A stretch of 64,000 nt of DNA from Pachysolen tannophilus NRRL Y-2460 (Eukaryota; Ascomycota; Pichiomycetes; Alaninales; Pachysolenaceae). Within the stretch, counting starts at the first letter, position 1. Every line of letters begins with the position of its first letter. Location: positions 1,877,512-1,941,511 of the forward strand of contig KV454012.1 of assembly GCA_001661245.1 (NCBI GenBank). Direction: 5' to 3'. Below, piece by piece: positions 9,456 through 21,049 of the stretch. The position numbers were made by a program, and so were the translations under genes. The notes below the pieces were generated by a model that did not search any database, had not been told where the DNA came from, and saw only the letters and a program-made list of their open reading frames with translations.

Positions 9456-12400
9456 GGCTCTGCTGCTGTTACATGCATCTTCATCTTCTTTACAACCTCC
9501 AAGTTTACCTCTTAGTCCATCTCATAATAGGAACAATTCATCTTTTGGATCATCAGGATCTTTTGGTCATTTCCAAATACCTCTGGTCTCGATGCCTCCT
9601 CCTGTGCCACCAATATCAGCACATAACAGAAGAAGTTCGGGTGATATCGATTCACCAGCGTCTTCAAGTTATCAGCATAGAAGGTCACAGTCCAATATAG
9701 GGGGAGGAGGAACAACAGGAGGATCAGGAACAGGGTCAATGGGAGGAACGAGCGGTGGGAATGGTGGTACTTCAATGGGAAGCTTTTCAATGCCAATGGC
9801 TCCACCTTTTAAGTCACAAGCAAATGCAGTTCCGCCAACTTCCACTTCTCCCTCTTCTTCAAACCTGCATGCTTTAGGTCATAATAGAAGACATTCGTTA
9901 GGTTTAAATGAAGCAAAGAAGGCTGCTGCAATTGTTCAATCACAGAGATCCTCTGGAAAATCTCCAACTAAAGTTTCAGGTGCTTCTTCATCCGAAGATA
10001 ATAGTAGTGCTAATAGTGCTGGAACCCTGAGTACAAATGAAACAAGTATTTCATCAATGCTGCCTCCGACTTTTAAATTTCCCCCAGTCCCTGTTGTTTC
10101 TTCTACTTCCCCATCAGAAGAATCTACTGCAGGTGGAAGCGGTAGTAAAGGAAGTGGTGTTAGGGAACCACTACATATGAGATCAAGATCTTCACTGGGT
10201 TATTCCACAGAGAGATCTCCGCAGAGATCACCACAAAGATCGTTTCAATTCCCACCTAGACAAAACAATGGAACAGCTGTTCAACAATTGCAACCACCCC
10301 TTCCTCAATTTTCTTCTCATGAAAAAAGGCAATCAGGTCATTTTAGGTCTGGTAGTAGATCAAGTAATAATGAAATGTCCATGATTAACAATAATTGGAG
10401 AAATCCAAGTCATTCAAGTAGCAATAGTAGCATGAATGGCTTATACAATATGCAAAACTTAGAAGCACCAACAGCATCTTCGACTTTTGTTCCATCACAT
10501 AGAGCAAAATCTTCTTATGGCGGGTCAATCTCGTCATTATCAAACTTTGCTGGTAATCAACAGCAACCTGGTCAACTAGGCAGCAATCAAAGGAGATCTC
10601 TTTTTGCTCCTTATTTGCCTCAGTCATCATTACCTGATTTAATTAATGAAGGAAGATTAGTAACTGGTACTTTAAGGGTAAACAAGAAGAATAGATCGGA
10701 TGCTTATGTCTCCACCGATGGATTATTAGATGCTGATATATTCATTTGTGGTTCTAAAGACCGTAATAGAGCTTTGGAAGGTGATTTAGTTGCCGTTGAA
10801 TTATTGGTAGTTGACGAAGTTTGGATGTCTAAAAGAGAAAAGGAAGAAAAGAAAAGAAGAAAAGATTATCAGCAACTAAATGGTAAACCATCTGCTGGAG
10901 ATTTGAATGATGATGTGCATAATGATGCTTCTACTACTTATTCTTCTTCTGCTTTAAGCCTGGGAAATTCTGAAGGTAGCTCTCAAGGACTGTCACAGCA
11001 ACAACATTCACAATCGCTTACAAGAAAAGGTTCATTAAAACAAAGGCCAACACAGAAAAAAAATGACGATGTAGAAGTCGAAGGGCAATCATTATTACTT
11101 GTTGAAGAAGAAGAGATCAGTGATGAATATAAGCCATTGTACGCAGGACATATAGTTGCTGTGGTTGATAGAATTCCGGGACAGTTATTTTCTGGTACAT
11201 TGGGTTTACTAAGACCTTCTCAAGCTTCAAAGGAAAAGGATAAGAACAAGAACAGCCGCGAGGATGATAAAGATCTGGAAGTCATGACTAACAGTAATGG
11301 TAAACATAAACGTCCAAAAATCGTTTGGTTTAAACCAACTGATAAAAAGGTTCCATTAATAGCCATCCCTACTGAGCAAGCACCTAAAAATTTCGTTGAG
11401 AAACATGAAAAATACGCTAATAAGCTTTTCGTTGCATCTATTAAAAGATGGCCTATTACTTCTTTGCATCCTTTTGGGACATTGATTTCTCAGTTGGGTC
11501 CAATGGATTCTGCAACAGTCGAAATTGATGCAATTTTAAGAGATAATAACTTTTTATGCGATGAATATCCAATTGAAGGTTCAGCTAAAGAAGAAACTGA
11601 AAATATTAAATTATTTAACGATTTACCTCACATACAAGAAAGTTTAGCCACGGAAGAATTGAGAAGAAGGTTATTTAAAAATGAATATGTTATTTCATGC
11701 ACACAAACTAATCTTATATCAGATCATGCATTTCATGTAAAAAGATTAACATCTTCCAAAATCGAATTGGGTTGTCATATAGCGGACGTGACTTATTTTG
11801 TCAAACAAGGATCGATTCTTGACAAAAAAGCCAAGAAAAGGTCTCAATCGGTATTTTTGCCTCAGAGATCAACTCACTTGTTACCTACAAAAGTTAACAA
11901 CTTGGTTTCATTCAAAGAGAATGAGGAAAATTTAGCAATTAGTGTCATCTTTCAAATTGACACAACAACCTTTGAAATTGGTGATGTCTGGATTGGGGAA
12001 TCTATAGTGGTCCCAAAGCAAAAAGTTGATTATGAGTCAATAGATAAGATATTGGAACCAGATCTCAGCACTTATAGCAATGGTGATAATGAAAGCAATG
12101 GCGTTTCAAATGCTACTTCAGATTATATCAGGACGCTAGCTTTAATTTCAAGAGAATTTAGAAGGCAAAGACTAGAAAACCCAGCTTTGGAAAGTCAGCC
12201 AACGTTACCATTGTTAGATCAATTGGACGATGAAAGAGTAAAATTAACTTTGAACATTTTTGATCCATCTCCTTCGTTGTCGATGATTGATGAGATTTTT
12301 CATAAAGTTAATTCTGCAGTTGCTCAAAAGATCTATTCAAAGCTCGGTGATAAAACATTATTAAGAAGGTACGGAATACCTACTCTACAAAAATTAGAAA

Positions 12401-13614
12401 CCTATCATAAGAGAATAACCAATTTAGGTGTTTCGTTGGACACGACTAGTTCTGCAACATTACAAAATTCTGTTTTATCTATACAAGATCCTGTGAAGAG
12501 GAAGTGTGTTGAGACATTATTAGCTAAATGCATGGGTAGAGGAAAGTACACTATTGCTGGTAAAACGGATCCAGAAAACTTCCCTCATTATTTATTAAAT
12601 TTGTCATTATATACTCATTTCTCGGCTCCATTGAGAAGATACGCGGACTTAATTGTTCACAGACAATTGAAGGCCGTTTTGAATGATGATATTGAGGGTT
12701 ACACAGAAGACACTGATTCATTGAAAATGACTGCAGATTATTGTAACTTCAAGAAAGATTGTGCTAAATCTGCTCAAGACCAAGCAATTCACTTATTATT
12801 ATCACAAACTATTGATGATATGAGTGAACAAACAGGCCAATTATTAGTCATGGGAACCGTGATTCAAGTTTATGAGTCATCGTTTGACGTTTTAATTCCT
12901 GATTTTGGTATTGAAAAAAGAGTTCATGGTGATCAATTGCCTTTGTCAAAGGCAGAATTTGACAAGAAAAATAGGGTTTTAGAACTTTATTGGGAAAAGG
13001 GAGTTGACTCTGCTACTTTTGTTCCGGAAGATGAAAATGATGCATTATCGTACCGTGCCTCAATCAAAAATAAATTTAGAGCTTCTGCAGTGGTAGCCGC
13101 CACAATACAAAATAAGTCACTGATTCAAAACAACAATATTAACGAGAAGTTAAGTGAACGATTATCAAAATTTCATATCAAGCCACCGAAGGCAACAGTG
13201 CCAGCTATCTCTGAATCACCTGCAAAGCTACATATCCAAAATCAAGTAGCACAAAGTATTGCTGCTAGTGCACCAACAACTCCAAGAGATACCACTTCTT
13301 TTAATAGAGAGCAATTAACATCTTCAAGGACAGTTTCCAGTTCTGAAATATTAAGATCATCATCTTCTGTTTCTTCGATGTCAAATACCAAGAATATTGC
13401 TGATGGTGTAAGTACAGATGGTAACAAGGGAAACATTGAAGATGGCGTTTTAAGACCATATTTGAGCAGTTGTATTACCAGAGTTGAAAATAACTATTAT
13501 ATCCAAGAAATCAGGGAACTAGAACAAGTTCCAATTTTATTAAGAGCTGAGATTGGTATGGCTTTACCTTGCTTAACAGTTCGTGCTTTAAATCCTTTTT
13601 ATAATATTAAATGA
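8731..13614 (+). CDS. SSD1: RNA-binding translational regulator Ssd1, spliced
   Basis: Cytoplasmic mRNA-binding protein of the RNase II/Dis3L2 family that represses cell-wall mRNAs and is controlled by Cbk1. Two exons, 8731-8926 and 9350-13614, join in frame to 1486 residues. The junction reads SELTSLM-IEQFNLQRQLE, matching S. cerevisiae Ssd1 (SELTNLMIEQFTLQKQLE). A polyQ tract (about 80-100) and a Ser-rich tail carry several HxRxxS-type Cbk1 sites (HIAHRRSPS, HNRRSS, YQHRRSQS, HNRRHSLG). Cold-shock domains start near 480 (RRSLFAPYLPQ) and the RNB-fold region near 840. The Asp cluster of active RNase II enzymes is not visible there, as in other Ssd1 proteins. The end MALPCLTVRALNPF is highly conserved. 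Confidence 0.97.
8927..9349 (+). other. SSD1: Spliceosomal intron of SSD1
   Basis: 423 bp. The 5' site is GTAAGT, the branch point TACTAAC lies at 9326-9332, and the 3' site CAG ends at 9349. Removal restores the conserved N-terminal frame. A second potential donor (GTGAGT) lies near 9021. No intronic RNA gene was identified. Confidence 0.93.
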
Positions 13615-14111
13615 TTTATGTTTTGGTATATTTTTCTTATATATTATTATATCTTTTACAAAAATTGTTCAAACCGGGATACCAAAAAAAGAGTCTGAAT
13701 GATATTTTTTAGCGTGTGTATTTTTGAGCGTTTGTGCTTTTAATGCTTTTAAGTTTGTTCTATTTTTATTATTTAGTGATTATCAGATTCTGCATTGATT
13801 CTAATTTTTTTTTTATCTATATACATATAATACTTAAGATAACACCTAAATATTTTTTGTAAGTAGTTGCAATTAATTTCATAGCTAGTAGATATAGCTT
13901 GTTGGATTAGTCAATTGGCTTTCATTCAATTGAAATTTATTTCTTAGCAAAAAAACAAAACGTAGTTATTTATTCCTATTTTACACAAATACTATATAAA
14001 AATACAAATGCTATCTTCTCTCTCAATAGCTTAAAAAATGAATCATACCAAACAAAACAAAAAATGCAGCATCAAAGATGAAAAAAAAATTACTCAATTA
14101 TTGAGTATTAA
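13615..14111. other. Convergent intergenic region, SSD1 / wall protein
   Basis: A/T-rich 3' flanks of two convergent genes. Nothing else was recognised. Confidence 0.6.
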
Positions 14112-15599
14112 CTAAGTGCTTGTTGTTGATGTAACACAGAACATACTTGTAATAGTAGTAGTATAACTTGCATAGCTGGAATCATCTGCGTCGTCGTAAT
14201 AAACGATACATACACCACTAGAAGTAGCGGTAGTGTATGGCGTTTCGGAAGCAAAACTGTAAGAAGAAGTACCAGTACTAAATGAAGTTATAGTTGGGCT
14301 TGCAGTTGTACTTGACGAAGTTGTTGTTGAAACCACCGACGACGAAGTTGGACTTGGACTTGATGAAGAAGACGAAACTGTTGTTGAAGTCACCGTATCT
14401 TTTGCACTAATTGAAACAGATGATTCTGTTTGAGATGATTCAGAAGATGTTGATGTAGAAGAATCGATAATAGCTGTCGATGATGACGTCTGGGATGTCG
14501 TATTATCAGTGGAGGTGGACAAATCAGAAGAAGTGGATGATGATGATGACGACGACGACGACGACGAGGAAGAAGAAGAAGAAGATGATGATGAAGATGT
14601 CGACGACAGCGTTGACGAAGTAGCTGCTTTATCTGACGAAACGGTACTTTCTGTGGTTCCGGTTGATTCAGAAGACGATGTAGTAGTAGTAACAGCTTTT
14701 GATGACGAATCTGAAGATTCAGAACTACCGGTGGCTGCGGAAACAGCTGTTGAACTTGTAGAACTTGTAGAACTTGTAGAACTTGTAGAACTTGTAGAAC
14801 TTGTAGAACTTGTAGAGCTTGTAGAGCCTGTTATGTGATTCCTTATTATTGTCTCATAAGTCGTTGAGGAATACACATCTACAACATCAGTATCTGTAAT
14901 AATGCTTGATGTAGTTGATGTTGTGGTTTTTGCTGTATCTGATGACGATTCAGAGGATGACGATGTTGTAGTTGTAGATGATGGATCTTCCGAGTCTGAT
15001 TTGGTGATAGTAGTGCCATATGTCTTTACCTCAACAATTGTAACTGTGACGTCGTTATCTGAAGAAGCTGTTGAGTCAGTTGTTGTTGAGGAAACAACAG
15101 TAGTGACTACAACATCAGGGCTTGTACTTGTTGAAGTTGCAGTTTTAGTATTTCCAGTTTCACTTTCACTAGATGAAACAGTTTCTGTTTCAGTGACAAC
15201 TTCCGAACTTTCGGTAGCATCTGTTGTTGGAATTGATCCAGTTACTGTAATGATAACAGTTGCATCGATATCTGTGGTAATATAAGTTGAAGTTGAATCA
15301 TAGTAAGTACTAACTAATGTTGATTCATAACCAGTTTCGTAAACTACTGCTGTAGTAGTTACAATATTTTCAATTTCTGAACTTGAAGCAGAAGATACTG
15401 CTGATGATAAATAAGAGCCGTCGACATTGACCACATTGTACGATATTGATCTGCTTGCTCTATATGTAGATACTGCTGGAGTTGAAGTTGATGAACTTTC
15501 ATCGCTCTCACTCAGACTTAAAATTGGTGCAGAACTAACAAATGTAAATTGCAAAGCAGCAAGCACCGAAAGCAGCTGTGATATCAATTTCAATTGCAT
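14112..15599 (-). CDS. Ser/Thr-rich secreted cell-wall-type protein
   Basis: A 495-residue protein with an N-terminal signal peptide (MQLKLISQLLSVLAALQFTF, cleavage probably near SSA-PIL). The body is almost entirely Ser and Thr with Val, Ala and Asp, as in O-mannosylated yeast wall proteins. It includes a Ser-Ser-Thr tandem repeat (14752-14823) and a poly-Ser run of over 20 residues encoded by mixed Ser codons. The C-terminus has two Cys in a Tyr/Asp-rich segment (GVCIVYYDDADDSS ... MFCV) and ends in Thr/Ser. There is no hydrophobic GPI-attachment tail, so GPI anchoring is unlikely. The family was not recognised. Long plus-strand frames over this gene are mirror artefacts of its composition. 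Confidence 0.85.
   Translation of the reverse strand: MQLKLISQLLSVLAALQFTFVSSAPILSLSESDESSSTSTPAVSTYRASRSISYNVVNVDGSYLSSAVSSASSSEIENIVTTTAVVYETGYESTLVSTYYDSTSTYITTDIDATVIITVTGSIPTTDATESSEVVTETETVSSSESETGNTKTATSTSTSPDVVVTTVVSSTTTDSTASSDNDVTVTIVEVKTYGTTITKSDSEDPSSTTTTSSSSESSSDTAKTTTSTTSSIITDTDVVDVYSSTTYETIIRNHITGSTSSTSSTSSTSSTSSTSSTSSTSSTAVSAATGSSESSDSSSKAVTTTTSSSESTGTTESTVSSDKAATSSTLSSTSSSSSSSSSSSSSSSSSSSSSTSSDLSTSTDNTTSQTSSSTAIIDSSTSTSSESSQTESSVSISAKDTVTSTTVSSSSSSPSPTSSSVVSTTTSSSTTASPTITSFSTGTSSYSFASETPYTTATSSGVCIVYYDDADDSSYASYTTTITSMFCVTSTTST
14752..14823 (-). repeat. 9-bp tandem repeat encoding Ser-Ser-Thr units
   Basis: Seven perfect copies of GAACTTGTA (plus-strand sense) at 14752-14814, then one near copy to 14823. 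On the coding strand this gives alternating Ser-Thr-Ser units. Near-identical copies suggest recent slippage and likely length variation between strains. Confidence 0.9.
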
Positions 15600-16285
15600 T
15601 TTTTTCTATAAGTTTTTTTTTTTCTTTCAAAACTTAACGTAGAGCAGTAAACTTGTTAATCAATATGAATCAGCCAAAAGTCAAAAAAAAGTCAAAAAAA
15701 AAAAAAAAAGAGAAAACGAAGGAATAAATGGACAATTAAGTTAATAAACCAGTCAAACAACAATAACCTAACGAATGAACAAATGAATGAATGTCTTTTC
15801 TAATTTCAACAAGTTTTCCACTTATGTTTTTTAAAAGAAAATGACTATAAATTAGCGCAAAGAGAGAAATAAGAGTCTATACCAAGGGAATCAACCTTTT
15901 ATATTATATTTGAATCAAAATTACATTGGATCAACAAAGGCGGCTGGGTTTATGAGATCAAACACATGACGAAGATTCAAGCACTTTTAAATTATCTCGC
16001 TTCCGTCTACAATAGACTAGATGTATCGAAAGCTTAAAACTAGATCCAAGAAGGTTATCAAGATCTAACCAGCCGTTGTAAATACTTTTATTTTCTTTTT
16101 CTTTCATGTACTTCACTTTACTTTAGTGATAGTTGGCTAGACGATGTACAGTAATGCTTAGATAGATAGAGAGGCGAGCTTTAAAAAATGCATAATATAA
16201 AAACAGATCCACTTTTCCTGCGGCTTAGCAAAGAAATACATAGTAAAAAAAAACAAAAAAAAAAAAAAAAGAATAGAGAGCCATC

Positions 16286-16325
16286 ATGCATAATGAATGC
16301 ATAATATATGCATATATTCATGCAT
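16286..16325. repeat. Four ATGCAT palindromes phased by about 11 bp
   Basis: ATGCAT starts at 16286, 16297, 16308 and 16320 (spacings 11, 11, 12), close to one helical turn each. The spacers are A/T only. It lies about 440 bp upstream of RPL42 and about 690 bp upstream of the wall protein gene. Confidence 0.8.
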
Positions 16326-16440
16326 CTAACCATCTATTGTGTGAAAAAAAAAGAAAATAGTAGTAGAAGTAATACATTAAAAGTAGTGTAACAAAATAGC
16401 AAAAAAAAGAAAAAAGGAGAAATAATTTTAATTTTTATTT

Positions 16441-16461
16441 ATTAGGGCGTAAAGCCCTAAT
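16441..16461. promoter_or_regulatory. Tbf1-type palindrome ATTAGGGC-N5-GCCCTAAT upstream of RPL42
   Basis: A perfect 8-bp inverted repeat around GTAAA, about 305 bp upstream of the RPL42 ATG. A TTAGGGC...GCCCTAA palindrome is the Tbf1 element of ribosomal-protein promoters in Candida albicans. Position before a ribosomal-protein gene supports that role; binding is inferred. Confidence 0.7.
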
Positions 16462-16764
16462 AATTTTTTTTTAATTTTTTTAGCTGTCACACAGTACTTC
16501 CATTTTAGGAATCTTTTTTTTTTTTTCACTTTTTTTTTTTAACGTCAACAATCTGCCATTTCCAATTGTGTGCTTGTATTAGGCAAAACGGGTTTTTTAC
16601 TTTTTTTTTTGCAATAAATTTTTCATCTTTTCGCTTACACTACTACTGTCGAGAGAGGGTTTTCTTCTCTTTATTGGAAAGAAAAAAAAAAAAAGGTTGA
16701 AAAATATATAATATTATAAAATATATTGTTGTTGTAACTCATTAAAAACAGATAATCAGTAACA

Positions 16765-17463
16765 ATGGGTAAGTTTTTTTCCATATTGTTCAAGTCTTTA
16801 GTGGAGTGAAAAGGAGTAAAGCAGAGTAAAATGGAGTAAAACTAGTGAGAGTGGATTAAAGGATGATGTATTATTTATCATGTAATGTTGAAATGAAATT
16901 GAGATTGAAATTGAAGAAATTAATCAGTTTTTTTTTTATTAAAAGCAGGGAGAGAGAGAGAGAAAAAGAAAGAAATGGAAAGAAGAAACCTTTTATGGAC
17001 GATGATCAGGAAGAGGGCAAACTAGGAGAACTCACATACAGTTTATGATTGATGTTTTACTCTTTTTTTCTTTTTTATTGCAAAATTTAATTATTTTCAT
17101 TTTTATTTAATACTAACTAAACATAATCAAATCTATTGAAATATAGTTAACGTTCCAAAAACAAGAAAAACTTACTGTAAAGGTAAGCAATGTCGTAAGC
17201 ATACCCAACACAAAGTTACTCAATACAAGGCTGGTAAAGCTTCTTTATTTGCTCAGGGTAAAAGACGTTATGACCGTAAACAAAAAGGTTACGGTGGTCA
17301 AACCAAACCTATTTTCCACAAAAAGGCCAAGACTACCAAGAAAGTTGTCTTACGTTTAGAATGTGTTGCTTGTAAGACCAAGGCCCAATTAACATTGAAA
17401 AGATGTAAGCATTTCGAATTAGGTGGTGATAAAAAACAAAAAGGTCAAGCTTTACAATTTTAA
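16765..17463 (+). CDS. RPL42: 60S ribosomal protein eL42, spliced
   Basis: Exon 1 is only ATGG (16765-16768) and exon 2 is 17147-17463, giving 106 residues, the same as S. cerevisiae Rpl42. The product begins [20 protein letters not shown] and ends [10 protein letters not shown], with the four zinc-binding Cys (CxxxxC near 12-17 and CVAC ... C near 72-88). The residue at position 56 is Pro ([10 protein letters not shown]); Gln here gives natural cycloheximide resistance in some yeasts, so this allele predicts sensitivity. The adjacent CBK1 on the same strand matches the S. cerevisiae YNL162W-YNL161W order. A Tbf1-type palindrome lies upstream. Confidence 0.97.
16769..17146 (+). other. RPL42: Intron of RPL42
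   Basis: 378 bp. Donor GTAAGT, branch point TACTAAC at 17111-17117, acceptor TAG. It splits the second codon after its first base, as in many yeast ribosomal-protein genes. It contains a purine-rich GAGAGAGAG patch near 16951. Confidence 0.95.
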
Positions 17464-18318
17464 GCTCCAAAAACAAAGAGAAAGTATTGAAATTATTATT
17501 GTTATGTTTTATTTACCAATATTTTGATAAATGTTGTATGTTTTCCACTTAGCTTTGAAAAATAGCAAAAGAAAAATAAAAAAAAAGTATCTTTACACTG
17601 TTGAAATATATACTTCATAATGTCTAATATATGGTTCCTTTTATTATTAAATAAAAAAGAAAAATAGAAAAGAAGTGTAGTAAGAGAAGTATTTTTTGCC
17701 TATACCACCTAAACTCTATTACTATTTTTTTAAAAAATTTCCTTTTTTTCTTTTAAAACTGAAATATGTAAAAAATCATTCTTATTCTCCATCTGAAATG
17801 GCGACATCCAATTGTATCTGGAGCTCCTGTATTCCCACACACGACCTTTTTTTGTTTTGTTTTGTTTTGTTTTTTAATCTTTTTTTAAGGGATGAAACGA
17901 ATAAAGAAACCAAGTAAATAATTTTGATCTATTTTTATACTAATAAAATAAATTATAAGTAGTTATTTACTTTAAATAATTGATTAAACGATTTTTAAAA
18001 TAAAAATTTGGTTTTTCAAATTGATTTTTATTTGATTAATTTCTTTCTTTTTTTTTTTTTTTGTTTTTTTTCTTTTGAAGAAAATTTCTTTGATTTTTTA
18101 TTAATTAAAATTGTCCTTTTTTCAATTGTTTTCATTTTTTTGAAAAATCCACTGTTTACATTCCTTAATCAATTATTAATCAATTAATACTGGTGTTATT
18201 GAATCAATAAGATAGCATAAGGTTTCCGTTTAATAGAATAACTGGTTTATTTGGAAAATAGTTTTCAATAGAGAGAAAAGGAAAGGAAAAGACAGGAAAA
18301 AAAATTTAAGTTGGAAAT
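17464..18318. other. Intergenic region, RPL42 to CBK1
   Basis: 3' flank of RPL42 and promoter/leader of CBK1. It is A/T-rich with several T-runs and a TTTTG repeat near 17850-17870. No convincing gene was seen. Confidence 0.6.
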
Positions 18319-20403
18319 ATGTATAATCAGAATTATTACGATAAAAATGGATATTATAATGGTGGACAGCAGCAGCAGCAGCAGCAGCCCCAACAGCAGC
18401 AAGATGCTTTCACTAATGTTCCTTCGATGCCTCCCCCAATGTTAAATGGAGGTTATCTTGATCAGCAGCAGGTTTATTCTTCTCAACAAAATCAATTATA
18501 TTCGTCTTCTCCAAATCAATTTAATACCTTTAATAATTATAATGGTAGCAATAGCTCACCTACTCATTCAAATCTTAACATGTTTCAACCTCCAAAGAGT
18601 CCCACGAGAAGTTTAGCGAATTTGGTTCCAACATCTTCAAATACATCTAGTTTACAATATCAACAACAACAACCTCAGTTACAGGCACCTCCTCTGCAAC
18701 CACAATTTTATTCAAACTTCAACAATAGCTCTTCCAATTTAAGAAATTCAGTAGGCTTTCAGCAGCAACAGCAACAACAGCAGCAGCAACAGCAACAACA
18801 ACAGCAGCAGCAGCAGCAACAACAACAGGCTCAACAGCAGCAGCAGCAACAGCAGATATCTCAGATACAACAACAGGCTCAGAAGCAGCAGCAACAGCAG
18901 CAGCAGCTGTACCAGCAACAAATACCAGCTACAGATTATGTTTATTTTGATCGTCACCCGGAATTATTATCCAAGACAACACAAGAGAAAGCTGCAGCAG
19001 TTAAGTTGAGACTTGAACATTTTTACCAAATGAGTGTAACACACGCAATTGAAAGAAATCAGAGAAGAGTTGATTTAGAACATAAATTAGCACATGAAGA
19101 AGGATCCGAAGAACGTAAAAATCGACAATTACAAACCTTGGGTAAAAAAGAATCCCAATTCTTAAGATTAAGAAGAACAAGACTTTCATTAGAAGATTTT
19201 ATTACGGTGAAGGTTATTGGGAAAGGTGCTTTTGGTGAAGTTAGATTAGTTCAAAAGAAAGATACAGGTAAGATTTATGCTATGAAGACTTTGTTAAAAT
19301 CTGAAATGTATAAGAAAGACCAATTGGCTCACGTAAAAGCAGAGAGAGACGTTCTTGCTGGTTCTGATTCTCCATGGGTGGTTTCCTTATACTATTCTTT
19401 CCAAGATACTCAATATTTATATTTAATTATGGAATTTTTGCCAGGTGGAGATTTAATGACCATGTTAATTAGATGGCAAATTTTTACCGAAGATATTACT
19501 AGATTTTACATGGCTGAATGTGTCTTGGCCATTGAAGCTATTCACAAATTAGGATTCATTCATAGAGATATCAAGCCGGATAATATTTTAATTGATATCA
19601 GAGGGCATATTAAATTATCAGATTTTGGATTGTCAACTGGATTTCATAAAACCCACGATTCCAACTATTATAGGCAACTTTTAGAAAAAGATCCAGCTCA
19701 AAGAAATAACAACGGGAATGCTAATGGTCAGTTAAAAGCGGCCAGGAATTCAACAATGGTGGATCCAATTCACTTAACTATGACCAATCGTCAACAGATG
19801 CAAACATGGAGAAAATCCAGAAGACTCATGGCTTACTCAACGGTAGGAACTCCAGATTATATTGCTCCTGAAATATTTATTCACCAAGGTTATGGTCAAG
19901 AATGTGATTGGTGGTCTTTGGGAGCTATTATGTTTGAATGTCTTGTTGGATGGCCTCCTTTCTGTTCAGAAAACCCACAGGAAACTTATCGAAAGATTCT
20001 AAACTGGGAGCAATCATTGCAATTTCCGGAAGATATACATTTAAGTCTTGAAAGTGAAGATTTAATTAGAAGGTTATTAACATCAGCAGAGAATAGACTT
20101 GGTAGACATGGTGGTGCCGATGAGATTAAACTGCATCCTTTTTTCCGTGGTGTTGATTGGGATACAATTAGAATGGTAGATGCTCCTTTCATACCAAAAT
20201 TAAATTCTATTACGGATACAAGATTTTTTGACAATTTCGATGAAGATTTGGAATTGACAAATGGAAATAACAATCAAAATAACAATAATAACAATAACGG
20301 TAATAATCAAGCGAATGGTAGTGGTACTGGTAGCAGAAATGGCAGAGAGGATTTGCCGTTTATTGGTTATACCTATAAGAGATTTGACATGGGGGTTTAT
20401 TAA
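18319..20403 (+). CDS. CBK1: NDR/LATS-family kinase Cbk1
   Basis: Ser/Thr kinase of the RAM network that, with Mob2, controls polarised growth, daughter-specific transcription through Ace2, and Ssd1. 694 residues. The N-terminal 215 residues are low complexity with long polyQ (18763-18910). An NDR-type Mob-binding helical region (about 235-290) precedes the kinase domain, which begins near 294 ([15 protein letters not shown]). Catalytic HRDIKPDN is at 415-422, and SDFGLS precedes the inserted activation segment typical of NDR kinases. The C-terminal hydrophobic motif is [14 protein letters not shown] codon in [11 protein letters not shown] sits where Ser is found in S. cerevisiae. It follows RPL42 as in S. 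cerevisiae. Confidence 0.97.
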   Translation: MYNQNYYDKNGYYNGGQQQQQQQPQQQQDAFTNVPSMPPPMLNGGYLDQQQVYSSQQNQLYSSSPNQFNTFNNYNGSNSSPTHSNLNMFQPPKSPTRSLANLVPTSSNTSSLQYQQQQPQLQAPPLQPQFYSNFNNSSSNLRNSVGFQQQQQQQQQQQQQQQQQQQQQQQAQQQQQQQQISQIQQQAQKQQQQQQQLYQQQIPATDYVYFDRHPELLSKTTQEKAAAVKLRLEHFYQMSVTHAIERNQRRVDLEHKLAHEEGSEERKNRQLQTLGKKESQFLRLRRTRLSLEDFITVKVIGKGAFGEVRLVQKKDTGKIYAMKTLLKSEMYKKDQLAHVKAERDVLAGSDSPWVVSLYYSFQDTQYLYLIMEFLPGGDLMTMLIRWQIFTEDITRFYMAECVLAIEAIHKLGFIHRDIKPDNILIDIRGHIKLSDFGLSTGFHKTHDSNYYRQLLEKDPAQRNNNGNANGQLKAARNSTMVDPIHLTMTNRQQMQTWRKSRRLMAYSTVGTPDYIAPEIFIHQGYGQECDWWSLGAIMFECLVGWPPFCSENPQETYRKILNWEQSLQFPEDIHLSLESEDLIRRLLTSAENRLGRHGGADEIKLHPFFRGVDWDTIRMVDAPFIPKLNSITDTRFFDNFDEDLELTNGNNNQNNNNNNNGNNQANGSGTGSRNGREDLPFIGYTYKRFDMGVY

Positions 20404-21049
20404 CCTTCCTCATATCTCATTTATTTTTTCTTTTTGTTTCAAGCTGATTCTTGTAACAGAAATATTTATATTGTTTAGCAATTTCAATTTTTTTTTTTTT
20501 CTTTTCTTTTATTTTCATTTTTGCTTTCAGTTACTCATGTTTATACTAACTAGACATTTTTTATGGATCATTAATGTAATAAAAGATCAGTATACCCATT
20601 CTGCATTCTAATAATATAAAAATTAGGTTATAAAAAACTTTATATATCTTCTTTTCAAAGACAAAAAATACGATCTTAGACTACTACTTTGCAAAGAAGC
20701 ATAATTTAAATATAAAATATAAAAAAGCGTTGAATATTTTTGAAAACGGTAAAAACCAAAGCAAAAACTAAAAGAGTAAAAAACGAAAACCACAACTGAA
20801 GTGGATTGTTTTTTTCATCACTATATAAACTTTTTGAAGCATAATAGCTTCATACTGTATTCTAAATAAAAATCAAACATCTCCAAAATTGCTACTATGA
20901 GCATCATTATCATTATTTTCCTTTTCCAAAAATTCATATCTATCCAGTTAAATGCCTTGAAAGTTTCTGATTTTATCTATTTCCCCGATTATGTATAAAT
21001 ATACATATATGTAAATGTTTTTGGATAAATATTTATACAACAACGCAGT
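20404..21049. other. Convergent intergenic region, CBK1 / PH-domain gene
   Basis: A/T-rich 3' flanks. Nothing recognised apart from T-runs and short TA repeats. Confidence 0.6.

Larger units (their letters stand above)
15600..16764. other. Divergent intergenic region, wall protein / RPL42
   Basis: About 1.2 kb serving both genes. It holds a phased ATGCAT array (16286-16325), a TTAGGGC inverted repeat (16441-16461) and pyrimidine tracts just before RPL42. No further gene was seen. Confidence 0.6.

Noticed and set aside
14509-15285. Plus-strand Asp/Glu/Val-rich frames over the wall protein gene
   Set aside because: They are mirror images of Ser/Thr codon repeats on the minus strand, with no start context or domain.
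16863-17048. Small gene inside the RPL42 intron
   Set aside because: The frame lies wholly within the intron and is low-complexity purine sequence.
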